NCBI RefSeq assembly: GCF_003703975.1
Contig: NZ_QTJY01000027.1
Coordinates: 1-64,000, forward strand
Length of the DNA stretch: 64,000 nucleotides
Reading direction: 5' to 3'
Source of the DNA: Larkinella soli
GTDB lineage: Bacteria > Bacteroidota > Bacteroidia > Cytophagales > Spirosomataceae
Part shown: positions 34,749 to 42,973 of the stretch, piece after piece
How positions within the stretch are numbered: position 1 is the first letter of the stretch
Layout of the letters: every line of letters starts with the position of its first letter
Translations under genes and position numbers: made by a program
Notes under the pieces: model-generated
Databases searched by the model: none
Told to the model about the DNA's origin: nothing
What the model saw: only the letters and a program-made list of their open reading frames with translations

Positions 34749-35231
34749 ATGGTAACCCAGGAAAAAACCAAATCAGGCGTAGAGGAGAGGATCATGGAGT
34801 CGTTCGGCCGGCTGCTGACCTTCAACATCAACCATGTCTCCCACCTGATTGCCCGCTACACGAACCGAGAACTGAACCGGCTGGGTTTTGCCCTGCAGAT
34901 GGAACAACTCCCGGTTTTGGTTCTGGCCTATTATTCGGGAGAGGATTCACCCTCCCAGCAGGAGATCGCCAATCAGCTTCAGAAGGATAAGGCGGGTATT
35001 CAGCGTTCGATCCGGACGCTGGAGCGCGACGGTTACCTCCGCATCGTTCCGGACCTGACCGACCGCCGGAAAAACCTGATCAAACTGACGCCGGCCGGTA
35101 AAATGGCCGTCGAGAAGATCCTGGAAAGCGCCGTTGAAATGGATCAGCGCCTGGTTCAAAGCTTAACCGAAGAAGAAGCACAAACTTTACAGAGCCTGCT
35201 CCGGAAAGTGGCGACCCGGTTTGAACAATAA
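34749..35231 (+). CDS. MarR-family transcriptional regulator
   Basis: A 160-residue winged-helix regulator. The helix-turn-helix is in SQQEIANQLQKDKAGIQRSIRTLERDGYL (about residues 63-91; first twenty residues are enough for recognition) and the wing in VPDLTDRRKNLIKLTPAG. The flanking N- and C-terminal helices would form the dimer interface. ATG 34749 was chosen over the upstream frame opening at 34713 because the promoter's -7 box ends at 34743. It most probably represses itself and the pump that follows, releasing DNA when a toxic ligand binds. No redox cysteine was seen, so a small-molecule signal is more likely. Confidence 0.9.
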   Translation: MVTQEKTKSGVEERIMESFGRLLTFNINHVSHLIARYTNRELNRLGFALQMEQLPVLVLAYYSGEDSPSQQEIANQLQKDKAGIQRSIRTLERDGYLRIVPDLTDRRKNLIKLTPAGKMAVEKILESAVEMDQRLVQSLTEEEAQTLQSLLRKVATRFEQ

Positions 35232-35252
35232 TTCTATTTTTTTGAATAAACC

Positions 35253-35266
35253 GTTGATATATCGAC
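35253..35266. promoter_or_regulatory. Candidate MarR operator O2 upstream of the efflux operon
   Basis: GTTGATATATCGAC, identical over 14 bases to O1, lies in the 60-base gap between marR and the outer-membrane-factor gene. A -33-like TTTG is at 35241-35244 but no matching TAnnTTTG follows at 19-21 bases, so how the operator overlaps a promoter here is unclear. Confidence 0.58.
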
Positions 35267-35291
35267 TGTCGACATGTCACCTACATTGAAA

Positions 35292-36626
35292 ATGAAAAAG
35301 TTAATGAGTATCGGGCTTCTGTCGGCCCTCCTTCTGCCGCTGGGCAGCCGGGCTCAGGCCCCGGCCGACTGGTCGCTGAAGGCCTGCATCGACTATGGTC
35401 TGAAGAATTTCGGAACCGTCCGCGTGGCGCAGTACCAGAAAGAAGTGGCTCACCAGCAGGCCCGCGAAGCCGTTTCCGGCTATCTGCCCCAGGTGAACGG
35501 CTCCGGTAGCCTCGACGACAACATCAAGCTTCAGACCACCGTCCTTCCGGCCGGCTTTGCCGGTCCGGAGCCGCTCCGTATTGCGCTTGGTTCCAAGTTT
35601 CAGACGAGCGTGTCGGCCTCCGTCGATCAGCCGATCTTCGACAAGACGCTGCTGCTCGGTCTGAAAGCCAACAAACCGAACCAGGAACGGGCCGACCTGA
35701 ACGAACGGCAGACCCGGGAAGACGTCATCTATAGCATTTCGAGCAATTATTATCAGGTCCTGGTCGCTCAGGAGCAGATTGCTCTGCTGAAAGACAACCT
35801 GAACCAGACGGAACAGGTCCTGAACGTCCTGAAGCTGCAGCGTGACAACGGTGTGATTCAGCCGGTCGATTTTGACCGGACGGAAGTCAACTACAACAGC
35901 ACGAAGTCACAGCTGACGCTGGCCGAAAATAGTCTGAATCTGGCCCTCAACCGGCTCAAGTTCCAGATGGGAATGCCCCAGGACCAGAACCTGATGGTTT
36001 CCGACTCGCTGATGCAGAGCCGGCTGCCGGCTATCGAGACGAACGGGTTCGAAGCCCGGAACCTCACCAGCTTCCGGCTGTCGGAAAACGAGCTGACGCT
36101 CCAGCGTCTGAACCTCCAGCGGACCCAGGCCGGCTACCTGCCCAAACTGAGCCTGAACGCCCGGTATGGTTCATTGGCCCTCGGCAACGAACTCGGCCCC
36201 TCGCTGAACCGCTTCGTCGGATTCGGAAGCGTGGGTCTGCGGCTGACGGTGCCTATTTTCGACGGCTTCAAACGGGATGCCCAGATTCAGCAGTCGAAAC
36301 TGAACGTGCAGACGCTCCAGGAACAGCAGCGGCTGAACGTGGCCTCCTACCAGCTTCAGTTCAACAACGCCCAGACCCAGCTGCAGAAGTCGCAGACGCA
36401 GGTGCAGAACGACGACCGCAACGTGAAACTGGCGCTGAAGGTCTACGAGGTGACGACGCTCCAGTATAAGCAGGGAACCAAACCCCTGACCGACCTGATC
36501 AACGCCGAGACCTCCTACCGGCAGGCGCAAACGAACTTTGTCAACTCGCTGATCAATTTTTACCAGGCGCGGCTCGACCTCGAACAGTCGCAGGGGACGC
36601 TCCTGAACTTTTATAATCAACTCTGA
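35292..36626 (+). CDS. TolC-family outer-membrane efflux protein
   Basis: A 444-residue outer-membrane factor with a signal peptide (MKKLMSIGLLSALLL to SRAQA) and two repeats of the long amphipathic helices and strands of TolC. These show as Gln/Asn-rich coiled stretches such as LLKDNLNQTEQVLNVLKLQRD and, at the end, YKQGTKPLTDLINAETSY and NFYQARLDLEQSQGTLLNFY. It forms the exit duct of the tripartite pump. An alternative ATG at 35274 adds six residues; 35292 gives the more usual MKK start. The adaptor gene begins 22 bases downstream. Confidence 0.92.
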   Translation: MKKLMSIGLLSALLLPLGSRAQAPADWSLKACIDYGLKNFGTVRVAQYQKEVAHQQAREAVSGYLPQVNGSGSLDDNIKLQTTVLPAGFAGPEPLRIALGSKFQTSVSASVDQPIFDKTLLLGLKANKPNQERADLNERQTREDVIYSISSNYYQVLVAQEQIALLKDNLNQTEQVLNVLKLQRDNGVIQPVDFDRTEVNYNSTKSQLTLAENSLNLALNRLKFQMGMPQDQNLMVSDSLMQSRLPAIETNGFEARNLTSFRLSENELTLQRLNLQRTQAGYLPKLSLNARYGSLALGNELGPSLNRFVGFGSVGLRLTVPIFDGFKRDAQIQQSKLNVQTLQEQQRLNVASYQLQFNNAQTQLQKSQTQVQNDDRNVKLALKVYEVTTLQYKQGTKPLTDLINAETSYRQAQTNFVNSLINFYQARLDLEQSQGTLLNFYNQL

Positions 36627-36648
36627 TCATTCCATACAACCTGAGGAA

Positions 36649-37704
36649 ATGAAAAAGACCACACTCATCATCGTCATCGCTATGCTGGGCCTCACTTCCC
36701 TGATCGGATTCCGGCTGGCTTCCAACAAGAAAAAGATCGACGAAAAGAACCAGATGCCGGCCACCACGACCGTCGCCATTCCGGTAACGGTAGCGTCCGT
36801 CGCCGAAGGAACCGTCAGCCAGCAGCTCATCAAGACGGGGAACCTGATTCCCTTCCGGGAAGCCGACATCATGGCGACCGCCCAGGGCAAGGTGACCAAA
36901 GTCAACTTCAACCTCGGCTCCCCGGTCCGGCAGGGGGCCACGCTCGTCCAGCTCGACAACAAACTGAAAGAACTGTCGCTGCAGGCCACGCAGCTGAGCA
37001 TCGAGAAACTGAAAAAGGACGTGAACCGCTACAATACGCTGTATGCCGGCAACGCCACGACCGAAATTCAGGTCAACGAAACGAAATACAATTACGAAAA
37101 TGCGCTGAACCAGTCGGAGCAGATCCGGAAGCAGATCCAGGATGCCGTCATTCAGGCGCCGATCAGCGGTCGAATCGTGAAGAAAAACATCGAGCCGGGC
37201 GAGTATGTCAGCCCCGGAACGGTGCTCGGGACGGTGCTCGACGTATCCCGGCTGAAGGTGCAGGTGCCGGTCAATGAAAAGGATGTGTACAGCCTGAAGG
37301 AAGGCCAGCCGGTTCGCGTGACGGCCGACGTTTTCCCGGGCCGGACCTTCAGCGGACGGATCACCTACATCGCTCCGCAGGGTACCGAAGAACATAACTA
37401 TCCGGTCGAAATCACGGTCGACAACGCCGGTGGTCTGAAAGCCGGTACGTTCGTGAACGTCGACTTTTCGAAGAAATCCAGCCAGATGGCCCTCCAGATT
37501 CCGAGAGCCGCCCTGGTGGAAAGCATCAAGAATCCTTACGTCTACGTCGTCGAAGGCCAGGTGGTGCGCCAGCGGAAGATTGCCGTCGGCCGCGAACTGG
37601 GTGAAAACATCGAAGTGCTGGGCGGTCTGAAGGAAGGCGACGTCGTCGTCACCACCGGCCAGCTGAACCTCAGCGAAGGAGCCACGGTACAGATTACCAA
37701 ATAA
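36649..37704 (+). CDS. RND efflux periplasmic adaptor (HlyD/AcrA family)
   Basis: A 351-residue adaptor with one N-terminal hydrophobic helix that anchors or exports it (no lipobox Cys). The lipoyl-like half ADIMATAQGKVTKVNFNLG and its partner APISGRIVKKNIEPGEYV flank a short helical hairpin (about residues 98-165). A beta-barrel domain (VNEKDVYSLKEGQPVRVT) and a membrane-proximal C-terminal domain follow. It bridges the inner-membrane permease and the TolC-like duct. Gaps are 22 bases before and 10 bases after, supporting one operon. Confidence 0.93.
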   Translation: MKKTTLIIVIAMLGLTSLIGFRLASNKKKIDEKNQMPATTTVAIPVTVASVAEGTVSQQLIKTGNLIPFREADIMATAQGKVTKVNFNLGSPVRQGATLVQLDNKLKELSLQATQLSIEKLKKDVNRYNTLYAGNATTEIQVNETKYNYENALNQSEQIRKQIQDAVIQAPISGRIVKKNIEPGEYVSPGTVLGTVLDVSRLKVQVPVNEKDVYSLKEGQPVRVTADVFPGRTFSGRITYIAPQGTEEHNYPVEITVDNAGGLKAGTFVNVDFSKKSSQMALQIPRAALVESIKNPYVYVVEGQVVRQRKIAVGRELGENIEVLGGLKEGDVVVTTGQLNLSEGATVQITK

Positions 37705-37714
37705 GCTTAACGCC

Positions 37715-40700
37715 ATGTCAATTACCGAAGTAGCCATAAAACGGCCGTTGCTGATGACGACCATCTTCACCGTCCTGATCCTCTTCGGAGTGATCAGTTA
37801 CAAGCAACTGTCCTATAACTTGCTTCCCAAGTTCGAAGCCAACGTCATCAGCGTGGCGACGACGTACCGGGGTGCCTCCGCCGACGAGGTGGAAACCAAC
37901 GTAACGAAACACATCGAAGACGCGCTGTCGTCGCTGGAAGGGCTGGACCGCATCCAGTCCGTCTCGCAGGAAAGCGCTTCCATCGTTACCATTCAGCTGA
38001 AAAACGGCGTCGACGTGACGCAGGCCCAGCAGGACGCCCAGCGCAAGGTGGAGCAGATCCTGAACCTGCTGCCCGACGACGTGGACCGGCCGATCATCAA
38101 TAAATTCTCGACCGACGAGATTCCGGTGCTGCGGATGGGCGTGACGGCCAACCTCACGCCTACCCAGCTGTTCGACCTCATGGACGACAAACTGAAACCG
38201 CAGCTGTCCAACGTGGCCGGCGTCGGTCAGGTGAATCTCATCGGCGGCTCCGAACGCGAAATCCAGGTCAACGTCGACCAGGAGAAGCTGCGGGCCTACA
38301 ATATCTCGATCGGGCAGGTGGCACTGGCCATCAACAACGCCAACGCCAGCTATCCGGCCGGTCAGCTCGAAACACGCGAGACTCAGTATTCCATCCGCTT
38401 CGATGCGTCGGTCGAAACCGTCAACCGGCTGCGGGAGCTAATCATCGCCCGCCGGACCGACGGCAGCCAGGTCGAACTGAAGGACGTCGCCGAGGTAGTG
38501 GACGCCACCACCAAGCCGACGGCCATCAACCACATCAACGCGCGGCCGTCGGTGGGTCTGCAGATTCAGAAGCAGTCGGACGCCAACGCCGTGGAGGTGA
38601 GCAGGCTGGTCCGGCAGCGGATCGCGACACTGGAGAAGCAGTATGCCTCCTCCGGCCTGAAATTCAACATCGCCAGTGACCAGTCGACCTATACGCTGGC
38701 GTCGGCCAATGCCGTCGTGGACGACCTTTTCCTGGCGGTTCTGATCGTGTCGGTGGTGATGCTGCTCTTCCTGCACAGCTTCCGTTCGTCGCTGTTCGTG
38801 CTGGTGGCGCTGCCCTCGTCCATCATCCCGACCTTCGTGCTGATGTACCTGTCGGGCTTCTCGCTGAACCTGATGACGCTGATGGCCCTTTCGCTGGTTG
38901 TCGGTATTCTGGTCGACGACTCCATCGTGGTGCTTGAAAACATCAACCGCCACCTCGAAATGGGCAAGAACAAGCGGCAGGCGGCCCTCGACGGCCGGAA
39001 TGAAATCGGCTTTACGGCCCTGGCCATTACCCTTGTGGACGTGGTGGTGTTCGTGCCGCTGGCCATGACGGGGGGTCTGATCGGGAACATTCTGCGGGAA
39101 TTCTCGCTGGTGGTCGTTTTCTCCACCATCATGAGTCTTCTCGTGTCGTTCACGCTGACCCCGCTGCTGGCTTCGCGTTTCGGGAAAGTGGAAATTCTGA
39201 GTAAGAAATCCCTCTGGGGTCGTCTGAACCTCGGTTTCGAGCATCTGCTGGACCGGGTTGCGGCCGCCTACGGTCGCATCCTGACCGGTATTCTCGGTCA
39301 TAAACGCTGGGTATTCCTCGGCGTGCTGGCCCTGCTCATCGGTTCGATCGCACTGGTTCCGGCCGGTTTCATCGGGGCGGCTTTCATGCCCCAGAGCGAT
39401 CAGAGTGAAATCAGCGTGCAGGTGGAACTGGCGCCGACGGCTTCCATCTACCAGACCAATGCGGTTTCGCAGCGGGCTGAGCAGATCATCATGAAGCACC
39501 CCGAAGTAACCAACGTCTTTACCAACGTGGGCTATTCGAGCAACGGTCTGGCGACCGCTTCCAACAGCAACCTGGCCGACCTGAACGTCAAGCTGATCGA
39601 CAAGAAACAGCGCACCCTCTCGACGGAAGAATTTGGTCAGGCCATCAAGAAGGAAGTCGGGCAGATACCGGGGGTGAAGGTGACGGTGAGTCCGGTCGGG
39701 ATCGTCGGCGCTTCGCAGGCACCGATTCAGATCGCCGTTAAAGGCACCGACCTGGCCTCCATCCGGAAAGCCGCGGCTCAGGTGAAGCAGGTCGTGCAGT
39801 CCGTACCGGGTACGCAGGACGTCAAATATTCCGTGAAAGATCCGAAACCGGAAGTAACGGTTAACCTCGACCGGGAAAAGATGGCCCAGCTGGGCATCAG
39901 CGCTTCCGACGTCGGGATGGCCCTGCAAAGTGCCTTCCGGGGCGATGACCGCTCCAAGTTCAAGCAGAACGGAAACGAGTACGACATCCTGATCAGCCTC
40001 GACCGCTTCGACCGCACCAGCCAGAGCGACATCAGCCGGCTGACGTTCGTCAACAACCAGGGCCGTACCTTCGAACTGTCGCAGTTCGCCCGGGTCGAAG
40101 AGCGGATCGGTGAAAGCGTGCTGGAACGGAACGACCGTCTGTCGTCGATCACCATCAATTCGCAGGTCGTCGGGCGTCCGGTCGGTACGGTCGGTGCCGA
40201 TATTCAGACCAAAATGGCACAGGTGAAGCTGCCGGAAGGCATCTCGATCCAGTACCTCGGTCAGATGCAGCAGCAATCCGACGCCTTCGGCAGTCTGGGT
40301 CTGGCGCTCATCCTGGCGATCCTGCTCGTCTATTTCATCATGGTCGGTCTGTACGAAAGCATCGTGTATCCGTTCGTCGTGCTGTTCTCCATTCCGGTGG
40401 CCCTGATCGGTGCTCTGATGGCGCTGGCCCTGACGATGGAGAGCCTGACGGTCTTCTCGATCGTGGGGATGATCATGCTGCTCGGTCTGGTAGCCAAGAA
40501 CGCCATCCTGATCGTCGACTTCACCAACCACCTGAAGGCGGAAGGCATGGACGTCGTGAAGGCCCTGGTCGAAGCCGGCAAGGAGCGTCTTCGCCCGATT
40601 CTGATGACCACGCTGGCCATGATCTTCGGGATGCTGCCGATTGCGCTGGCAAGCGGGGCCGGAGCAGAGACCAAGAACGGGATGGCCTGGGTCATCATCG

Positions 40701-40834
40701 GCGGTCTGACGTCCTCCCTGCTGCTGACGCTGCTCGTGGTGCCGTCGGTCTACCTTGTCGTCGACCGAATGATCGCCCGCTTCAGCCGGAAAAAAGGCAG
40801 CAGACAACCGCAGGAGGTGGCCGTCGAAGCCTGA
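37715..40834 (+). CDS. RND efflux permease (AcrB/HAE1-type)
   Basis: A 1039-residue proton-driven pump subunit. Twelve transmembrane helices flank two large periplasmic loops. Helix 4 carries the paired Asp of the proton relay in VGILVDDSIVVLENI, and helix 10 the Lys in GLVAKNAILIVDF. The N-terminal SITEVAIKRPLLMTTIFTVL and the two helix-5/11 repeats are typical. Length is that of drug-type HAE1 pumps rather than heavy-metal CzcA pumps, and the metal-specific residues are not evident, so small organic toxicants are more likely substrates. It ends 21 bases before a strong terminator. Confidence 0.95.
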   Translation: MSITEVAIKRPLLMTTIFTVLILFGVISYKQLSYNLLPKFEANVISVATTYRGASADEVETNVTKHIEDALSSLEGLDRIQSVSQESASIVTIQLKNGVDVTQAQQDAQRKVEQILNLLPDDVDRPIINKFSTDEIPVLRMGVTANLTPTQLFDLMDDKLKPQLSNVAGVGQVNLIGGSEREIQVNVDQEKLRAYNISIGQVALAINNANASYPAGQLETRETQYSIRFDASVETVNRLRELIIARRTDGSQVELKDVAEVVDATTKPTAINHINARPSVGLQIQKQSDANAVEVSRLVRQRIATLEKQYASSGLKFNIASDQSTYTLASANAVVDDLFLAVLIVSVVMLLFLHSFRSSLFVLVALPSSIIPTFVLMYLSGFSLNLMTLMALSLVVGILVDDSIVVLENINRHLEMGKNKRQAALDGRNEIGFTALAITLVDVVVFVPLAMTGGLIGNILREFSLVVVFSTIMSLLVSFTLTPLLASRFGKVEILSKKSLWGRLNLGFEHLLDRVAAAYGRILTGILGHKRWVFLGVLALLIGSIALVPAGFIGAAFMPQSDQSEISVQVELAPTASIYQTNAVSQRAEQIIMKHPEVTNVFTNVGYSSNGLATASNSNLADLNVKLIDKKQRTLSTEEFGQAIKKEVGQIPGVKVTVSPVGIVGASQAPIQIAVKGTDLASIRKAAAQVKQVVQSVPGTQDVKYSVKDPKPEVTVNLDREKMAQLGISASDVGMALQSAFRGDDRSKFKQNGNEYDILISLDRFDRTSQSDISRLTFVNNQGRTFELSQFARVEERIGESVLERNDRLSSITINSQVVGRPVGTVGADIQTKMAQVKLPEGISIQYLGQMQQQSDAFGSLGLALILAILLVYFIMVGLYESIVYPFVVLFSIPVALIGALMALALTMESLTVFSIVGMIMLLGLVAKNAILIVDFTNHLKAEGMDVVKALVEAGKERLRPILMTTLAMIFGMLPIALASGAGAETKNGMAWVIIGGLTSSLLLTLLVVPSVYLVVDRMIARFSRKKGSRQPQEVAVEA

Positions 40835-40855
40835 TTCTTACGATAGTATCTATTG

Positions 40856-40897
40856 AAAAGCCGCCGGGTGGCCTTGTGTCACCCGACGGCTTTTTTT
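40856..40897. terminator. Intrinsic terminator between the RND operon and the DUF2278 gene
   Basis: A 15-base stem (40856-40870 with 40880-40894, one mismatch) contains CGGGTG/CACCCG and ends on the plus strand in seven T (40891-40897); on the minus strand four T follow. It therefore serves both convergent genes. Confidence 0.9.
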
Positions 40898-40910
40898 GTC
40901 GGTCCGGGTC

Positions 40911-41921
40911 TCAGCGGTTGAACACCACCAGCGCCCCTTTGCGGGAAACCTGATTTTTGGTATACGACACCCCGTCCCGTTTTTTGCCCTCCGCATCCAG
41001 CAGCGAGATGGCTCCGCCGTCGTTTCCGAGCTGCGGCCCTCCACCGTTGAGCGGCACCACCAGCAACTCGCCGGCCTGAACGGTTTGCGGACCGAACCGC
41101 TGTTTCCGTTCCATCCGGTCGGCCAGCGCCCAGTCTTTCAATTCGACCGGAGCAACGCCGGCGTTCAGGAGATAGACTTTTTCCGACTCTCCGGCCCGGG
41201 CGTTCACCAGAGCCGCGACGATGTACAGGTCGCGCGTTTGCTGATCGGTCCAGGTACCGCCGTCGGTGATGGCATTGCCCTGCTCGTCGGTCTGGAACGA
41301 CTGCGACTGGAACGCCAGAAACAGGGCTACCCAGCGGTTGGTCTGTGCAAAGTGCAGCAGCATGCCGCCGTCCTGCCAGATGCCGTTGTCTTTTTTAAAT
41401 TCCCCGGCATTGCCCTGGTTCATGTGAATATCGTGGATGCCCGAACCGGGTTCGAACCCGAAATACTGATCGGGTTTATTCTCTTCCGGTCCCCAGCGCT
41501 CCCCCCAGGCATAAATCAGCACGTCGGGCTGGTCGACGGCTTTTTTGATGTAAAAATCCAGCTTCTCGTTGAGGTCGTTGTCCGGCCCTTCGACGTCGAA
41601 CGGCAGCGGCTTCATGGCCCGGACGTCGAACAGGTTCCGACGAACGAAGTCCAGGGCCAGGTCGTTGGGCCGACTGGGTACCGGCGTGAAGCCGATGGGC
41701 AGGTCCGCCTGCACGAGCCGGTCGGTCAGTTCGTGCCGGAAATCGTCATCGAAAAAATAAAGGAGTTCCGAAGGCGCCTGCTTCGACTTGACATTCACGG
41801 CGATGCGGTGTTGTTGCCCGGCGTCGTCCTGCAACAGAATCTGGTAGTGCGGTTTGGTTTTCGTGGCCAGTTTTTTATCCACGACCCGCGCTTTGAGAAC
41901 GAAATAGTTTTTGAGTGCCAT
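40911..41921 (-). CDS. DUF2278 family protein with lamin-tail-like C-terminus
   Basis: A 336-residue protein matching the YukJ/DUF2278 outline: MALKNYFVLKARVVDKK at the start, YAWGERWGPEENKPDQYFGF in the middle, and GIHDIHMNQGNAGEFKKDNG followed by WQDGGMLLHF. The last 100 residues (VYLLNAGVAPVELKDWALAD to the C-terminus) read as a lamin-tail-like Ig domain with LGNDGGAISLLDAEG. No signal peptide is seen, so it is probably cytoplasmic. Function of the family is unknown. The frame extends to 41975, but ATG 41921 matches the family start. It lies 128 bases after the isomerase gene and may be a separate unit. Confidence 0.85.
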   Translation of the reverse strand: MALKNYFVLKARVVDKKLATKTKPHYQILLQDDAGQQHRIAVNVKSKQAPSELLYFFDDDFRHELTDRLVQADLPIGFTPVPSRPNDLALDFVRRNLFDVRAMKPLPFDVEGPDNDLNEKLDFYIKKAVDQPDVLIYAWGERWGPEENKPDQYFGFEPGSGIHDIHMNQGNAGEFKKDNGIWQDGGMLLHFAQTNRWVALFLAFQSQSFQTDEQGNAITDGGTWTDQQTRDLYIVAALVNARAGESEKVYLLNAGVAPVELKDWALADRMERKQRFGPQTVQAGELLVVPLNGGGPQLGNDGGAISLLDAEGKKRDGVSYTKNQVSRKGALVVFNR

Positions 41922-42049
41922 ATCATTGAGGGAGCAGGATTCTCTCCGGGTGAGGCCGGAAAAATTTCGTACCAAAGAACGGCAGGATCGACCGGCCCGT
42001 CAATGGGAAATGGCCCTTTTCATGTTAAGAAATTACGCGGGTCGGCCTC

Positions 42050-42949
42050 TCATTTTACGTCGATGGCCCGGTACGCTTTCAGGGCGGCTTCAGCACCTTC
42101 TTTGCCGGGTTTGCTCAGGCGGTGTTCCAGCCCGACGAAGCCCCGGTAGCCTTTGGCATACAGATGCCGCAGGACATTCGGATAGTTGATTTCCCCGGAG
42201 GTGGGTTCATACCGCCCCGGCGTGTCGCCGATCTGCACGTAACCGATCTCATCCCAGGCATAATCCAGCGTGTTGAGCAGGTTTCCCTCCTGGATTTGAA
42301 CGTGATAGACGTCGAACAGCACCTTCACCGACGGCCGGCCCACGGCTTTCGCCAGCGCGTAAGCCTGTGGGATGGTATGCAGAAACATGCCCGGATGATC
42401 GACGCGGTGGTTCATGCTCTCCATGACCATCACGAGGCCGTGCGGTTCGTAGAGGTCGGCAATCCGTTTGAGCAGCTCGACCGCATTCGCCATCTGAAAA
42501 TCCCAGGGCAGCCGCGGGTCGGCCATACCCAGCACGTTGTGAATGAATTTGGTATTCATCCGTTTGGCAATTTCCACCGACGCCCGCACGTCGTCCAGCA
42601 CCTTCTCCCGCAGCGCGGTATCCCGCCCGGCAAAGGTAACGTCTTTGAAAGTCAGCGTGCCGACGAACTGACCGAACTCCATGCCCAGCTGCTGAACGGT
42701 CCGGCTAATGCGCTCCTGCTCGGCCACGGGGCGGTTTTTCAGCATCGTACTCTCCCAGGCCCGGAAGCCCTGATCCCGGCCCCATTTGATCTGCTCGACC
42801 GGGTCCGCTCCCGACAGGGCGCTGAAAATACCGAACTCAGGAGAAAATTTGGTCCGGAACGGTTCCGGGTTGTCGGCCGGAAGCGGGCGGGAAGCCAGGA
42901 CGGCGGCCCCGGAAAAAAGGCTGTGGCGGAGAAAGGTGCGACGTTCCAT
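42050..42949 (-). CDS. Tat-exported TIM-barrel sugar isomerase/epimerase-like protein
   Basis: A 299-residue AP-endonuclease-2/xylose-isomerase-like barrel. The leader MERRTFLRHSLFSGAAV has the twin-arginine pattern with RRxFL, then a weakly hydrophobic stretch to about residue 25. The barrel shows GFRAWESTMLKNRPVAEQER, HGLVMVMESMN, VKVLFDVYHVQIQEGN and IGYVQIGDTPGRYEP. Glu-152 region, Asp in LFDVYH, and His/Glu in the last segments are the expected metal ligands. The closest families are hydroxypyruvate isomerases and 3-keto-sugar epimerases. Substrate unknown. It follows the large haem protein gene by 24 bases. Confidence 0.85.
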   Translation of the reverse strand: MERRTFLRHSLFSGAAVLASRPLPADNPEPFRTKFSPEFGIFSALSGADPVEQIKWGRDQGFRAWESTMLKNRPVAEQERISRTVQQLGMEFGQFVGTLTFKDVTFAGRDTALREKVLDDVRASVEIAKRMNTKFIHNVLGMADPRLPWDFQMANAVELLKRIADLYEPHGLVMVMESMNHRVDHPGMFLHTIPQAYALAKAVGRPSVKVLFDVYHVQIQEGNLLNTLDYAWDEIGYVQIGDTPGRYEPTSGEINYPNVLRHLYAKGYRGFVGLEHRLSKPGKEGAEAALKAYRAIDVK

Positions 42950-42973
42950 GACGGAGAGCCGGGTTTAGGGTGA

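Noticed and set aside
38438-40807. A 789-codon open frame antisense to the RND permease gene
   Set aside because: It lies entirely opposite a clear RND gene, has biased composition (His, Gln, Asp, Arg) and no domain; it is a by-product of the GC-rich codon use of the real gene.
41447-41460. CGGGTTCGAACCCG, resembling a tRNA T-arm
   Set aside because: It lies inside the DUF2278 coding frame (GFEPGSGIHD region) and no acceptor or anticodon arms could be built around it.
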